This document shows, piece after piece, positions 51,166 through 51,412 of a stretch of 51,412 nt of DNA. The notes under the pieces were generated by a model, which was given only the letters and a program-made list of their open reading frames with translations, searched no databases and was not told the DNA's origin. The stretch is from Deltaproteobacteria bacterium UBA5205 (lineage in GTDB: Bacteria > Desulfobacterota > Syntrophorhabdia > Syntrophorhabdales > Syntrophorhabdaceae). Made by a program: the position numbers and the translations under genes. Positions within the stretch are counted from its first letter, which is position 1. Each line of letters begins with the position of its first letter. Location of the stretch: assembly GCA_002412715.1 (NCBI GenBank), contig DHVP01000017.1:1-51412 (forward strand), written 5' to 3'.

Positions 51166-51327
51166 ATGGAAAGGATTAGAAAGTTTTTCAAGGATGAGGA
51201 TGGCGTAACGTCTCTGGAGTACAGTCTGATCGCGGTTGTGACCTGTCTGGCCATTATTGGCGCCCTGGTGCTTATGGGACCGAGATTGACCGATATCTGG
51301 AACCGGATCGCCGGTGCCCTGGTTTAA
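51166..51327 (+). CDS. Flp/Fap-type (type IVb) pilin
   Basis: A 53-residue prepilin: positive MERIRKFFKDEDG, then VTSLEYSLIAVVTCLAIIGALV, the hydrophobic assembly helix with the conserved Glu-Tyr pair of Flp pilins (E5/Y-like), and a short tail (RLTDIWNRIAGALV). AAGGAGG (51151-51157) is eight bases upstream of ATG 51166. Prepilin cleavage is expected after the Gly before VTSLEY. The tad export genes would lie to the right of the window. Confidence 0.88.
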   Translation: MERIRKFFKDEDGVTSLEYSLIAVVTCLAIIGALVLMGPRLTDIWNRIAGALV

Positions 51328-51362
51328 GGGTACTCTCTTCGGCAAACAGCATGGCGAGGCAT

Positions 51363-51390
51363 GGCCTGGCCCGAAAACTCGGGCCAGGCC
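51363..51390 (+). other. Strong hairpin after the pilin gene
   Basis: GGCCTGGCCCGA (51363-51374) and TCGGGCCAGGCC (51379-51390) form a 12-bp perfect stem with loop AAAC, 35 bases after the pilin stop. No T-run follows in the visible sequence, so it may be a processing or stabilising hairpin that separates pilin messages from the downstream tad genes, or a terminator without a U-tract. Confidence 0.5.
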
Positions 51391-51412
51391 TCAAGCCTCA
51401 TCCAAAGACAGG

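Noticed and set aside
1..51412. CRISPR array, prophage or integrated element
   Set aside because: No spacer-repeat series, integrase, phage structural genes or attachment duplications were seen; the only recombinase-like protein lacks catalytic residues.

Overview
The window reads as one contiguous, moderately GC-rich bacterial chromosome segment of about 51 kb. It is densely packed, with many 4-nt and longer gene overlaps. Gene content suggests an anaerobic deltaproteobacterium (Desulfobacterota-like): a molybdenum-cofactor operon including a MoeA with a periplasmic-binding-type tail, MEDS/PAS and MCP sensors, a sigma-54-type promoter in front of a Flp pilin, and gap-pgk-tpiA-secG beside a tRNA-Leu. 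I cannot fix the genus; a Syntrophorhabdus-like syntroph is a guess.

Layout. 1-42: 5' part of a tRNA-Lys (minus). 162-3612: nadC-nadA-nadB, de novo NAD synthesis, behind a near-consensus promoter. 3622-7319: minus-strand genes for a 3D-domain cell-wall protein, a chemoreceptor with an unusual C-terminal Cache domain, an exported protein and a PH-like membrane protein. 7396-20505: the centrepiece, a shikimate-to-tryptophan supraoperon (aroF, aroB, aroD, a remnant aroE fused to aroK, aroA, aroC, trpE, trpGD, trpC, trpF, trpB, trpA). It is preceded by a leader peptide with three consecutive Trp codons and an intrinsic terminator, which is classic transcription attenuation, here governing the common aromatic pathway as well as the Trp branch. 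Every junction overlaps except trpC/trpF, where a palindromic repeat element sits; a well-formed relict start for trpF survives upstream of it.

20577-27473 (minus): a serine-recombinase-like protein with its catalytic residues replaced, then the molybdenum cofactor operon moeA, moeA-PBP, moaA, moaC, MOSC, mog. 27608-35707: accessory genes (PIN/NYN-like nuclease, DHA2 exporter, anti-sigma-kinase-like ATPase fused to an acetyltransferase, lipoprotein, exported MetX-like hydrolase, MEDS-PAS sensor without output domain, zinc-ribbon membrane protein). 35788-39161 (minus): tRNA-Leu(GAG), secG, tpiA, pgk, gap. 39340-45093 (minus): queA-tgt-yajC-rpsF-SSB/PriB-like-rpsR-rplI-dnaB-pgsA, a housekeeping run for tRNA modification, secretion, ribosome, replication and lipid synthesis. 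45356-50545: a cytidylate-kinase-like protein, a flavin reductase (minus), then a tightly coupled five-gene cluster (3-TM protein, ParB-like, spore-photoproduct-lyase-like radical SAM, SDR, DUF4013-like membrane protein). 50610-51412: tRNA-His and a Flp/Fap pilin with a sigma-54-type promoter.

The strongest candidates for something new are: the attenuated ar-trp supraoperon with a truncated AroE domain lacking its NADP domain and altered at key residues; the repeat element that appears to have cut trpF from its original start; the catalytically dead resolvase with zinc ribbons; and the ParB-radical SAM cluster. All functional statements are from reading sequence, without database searches.
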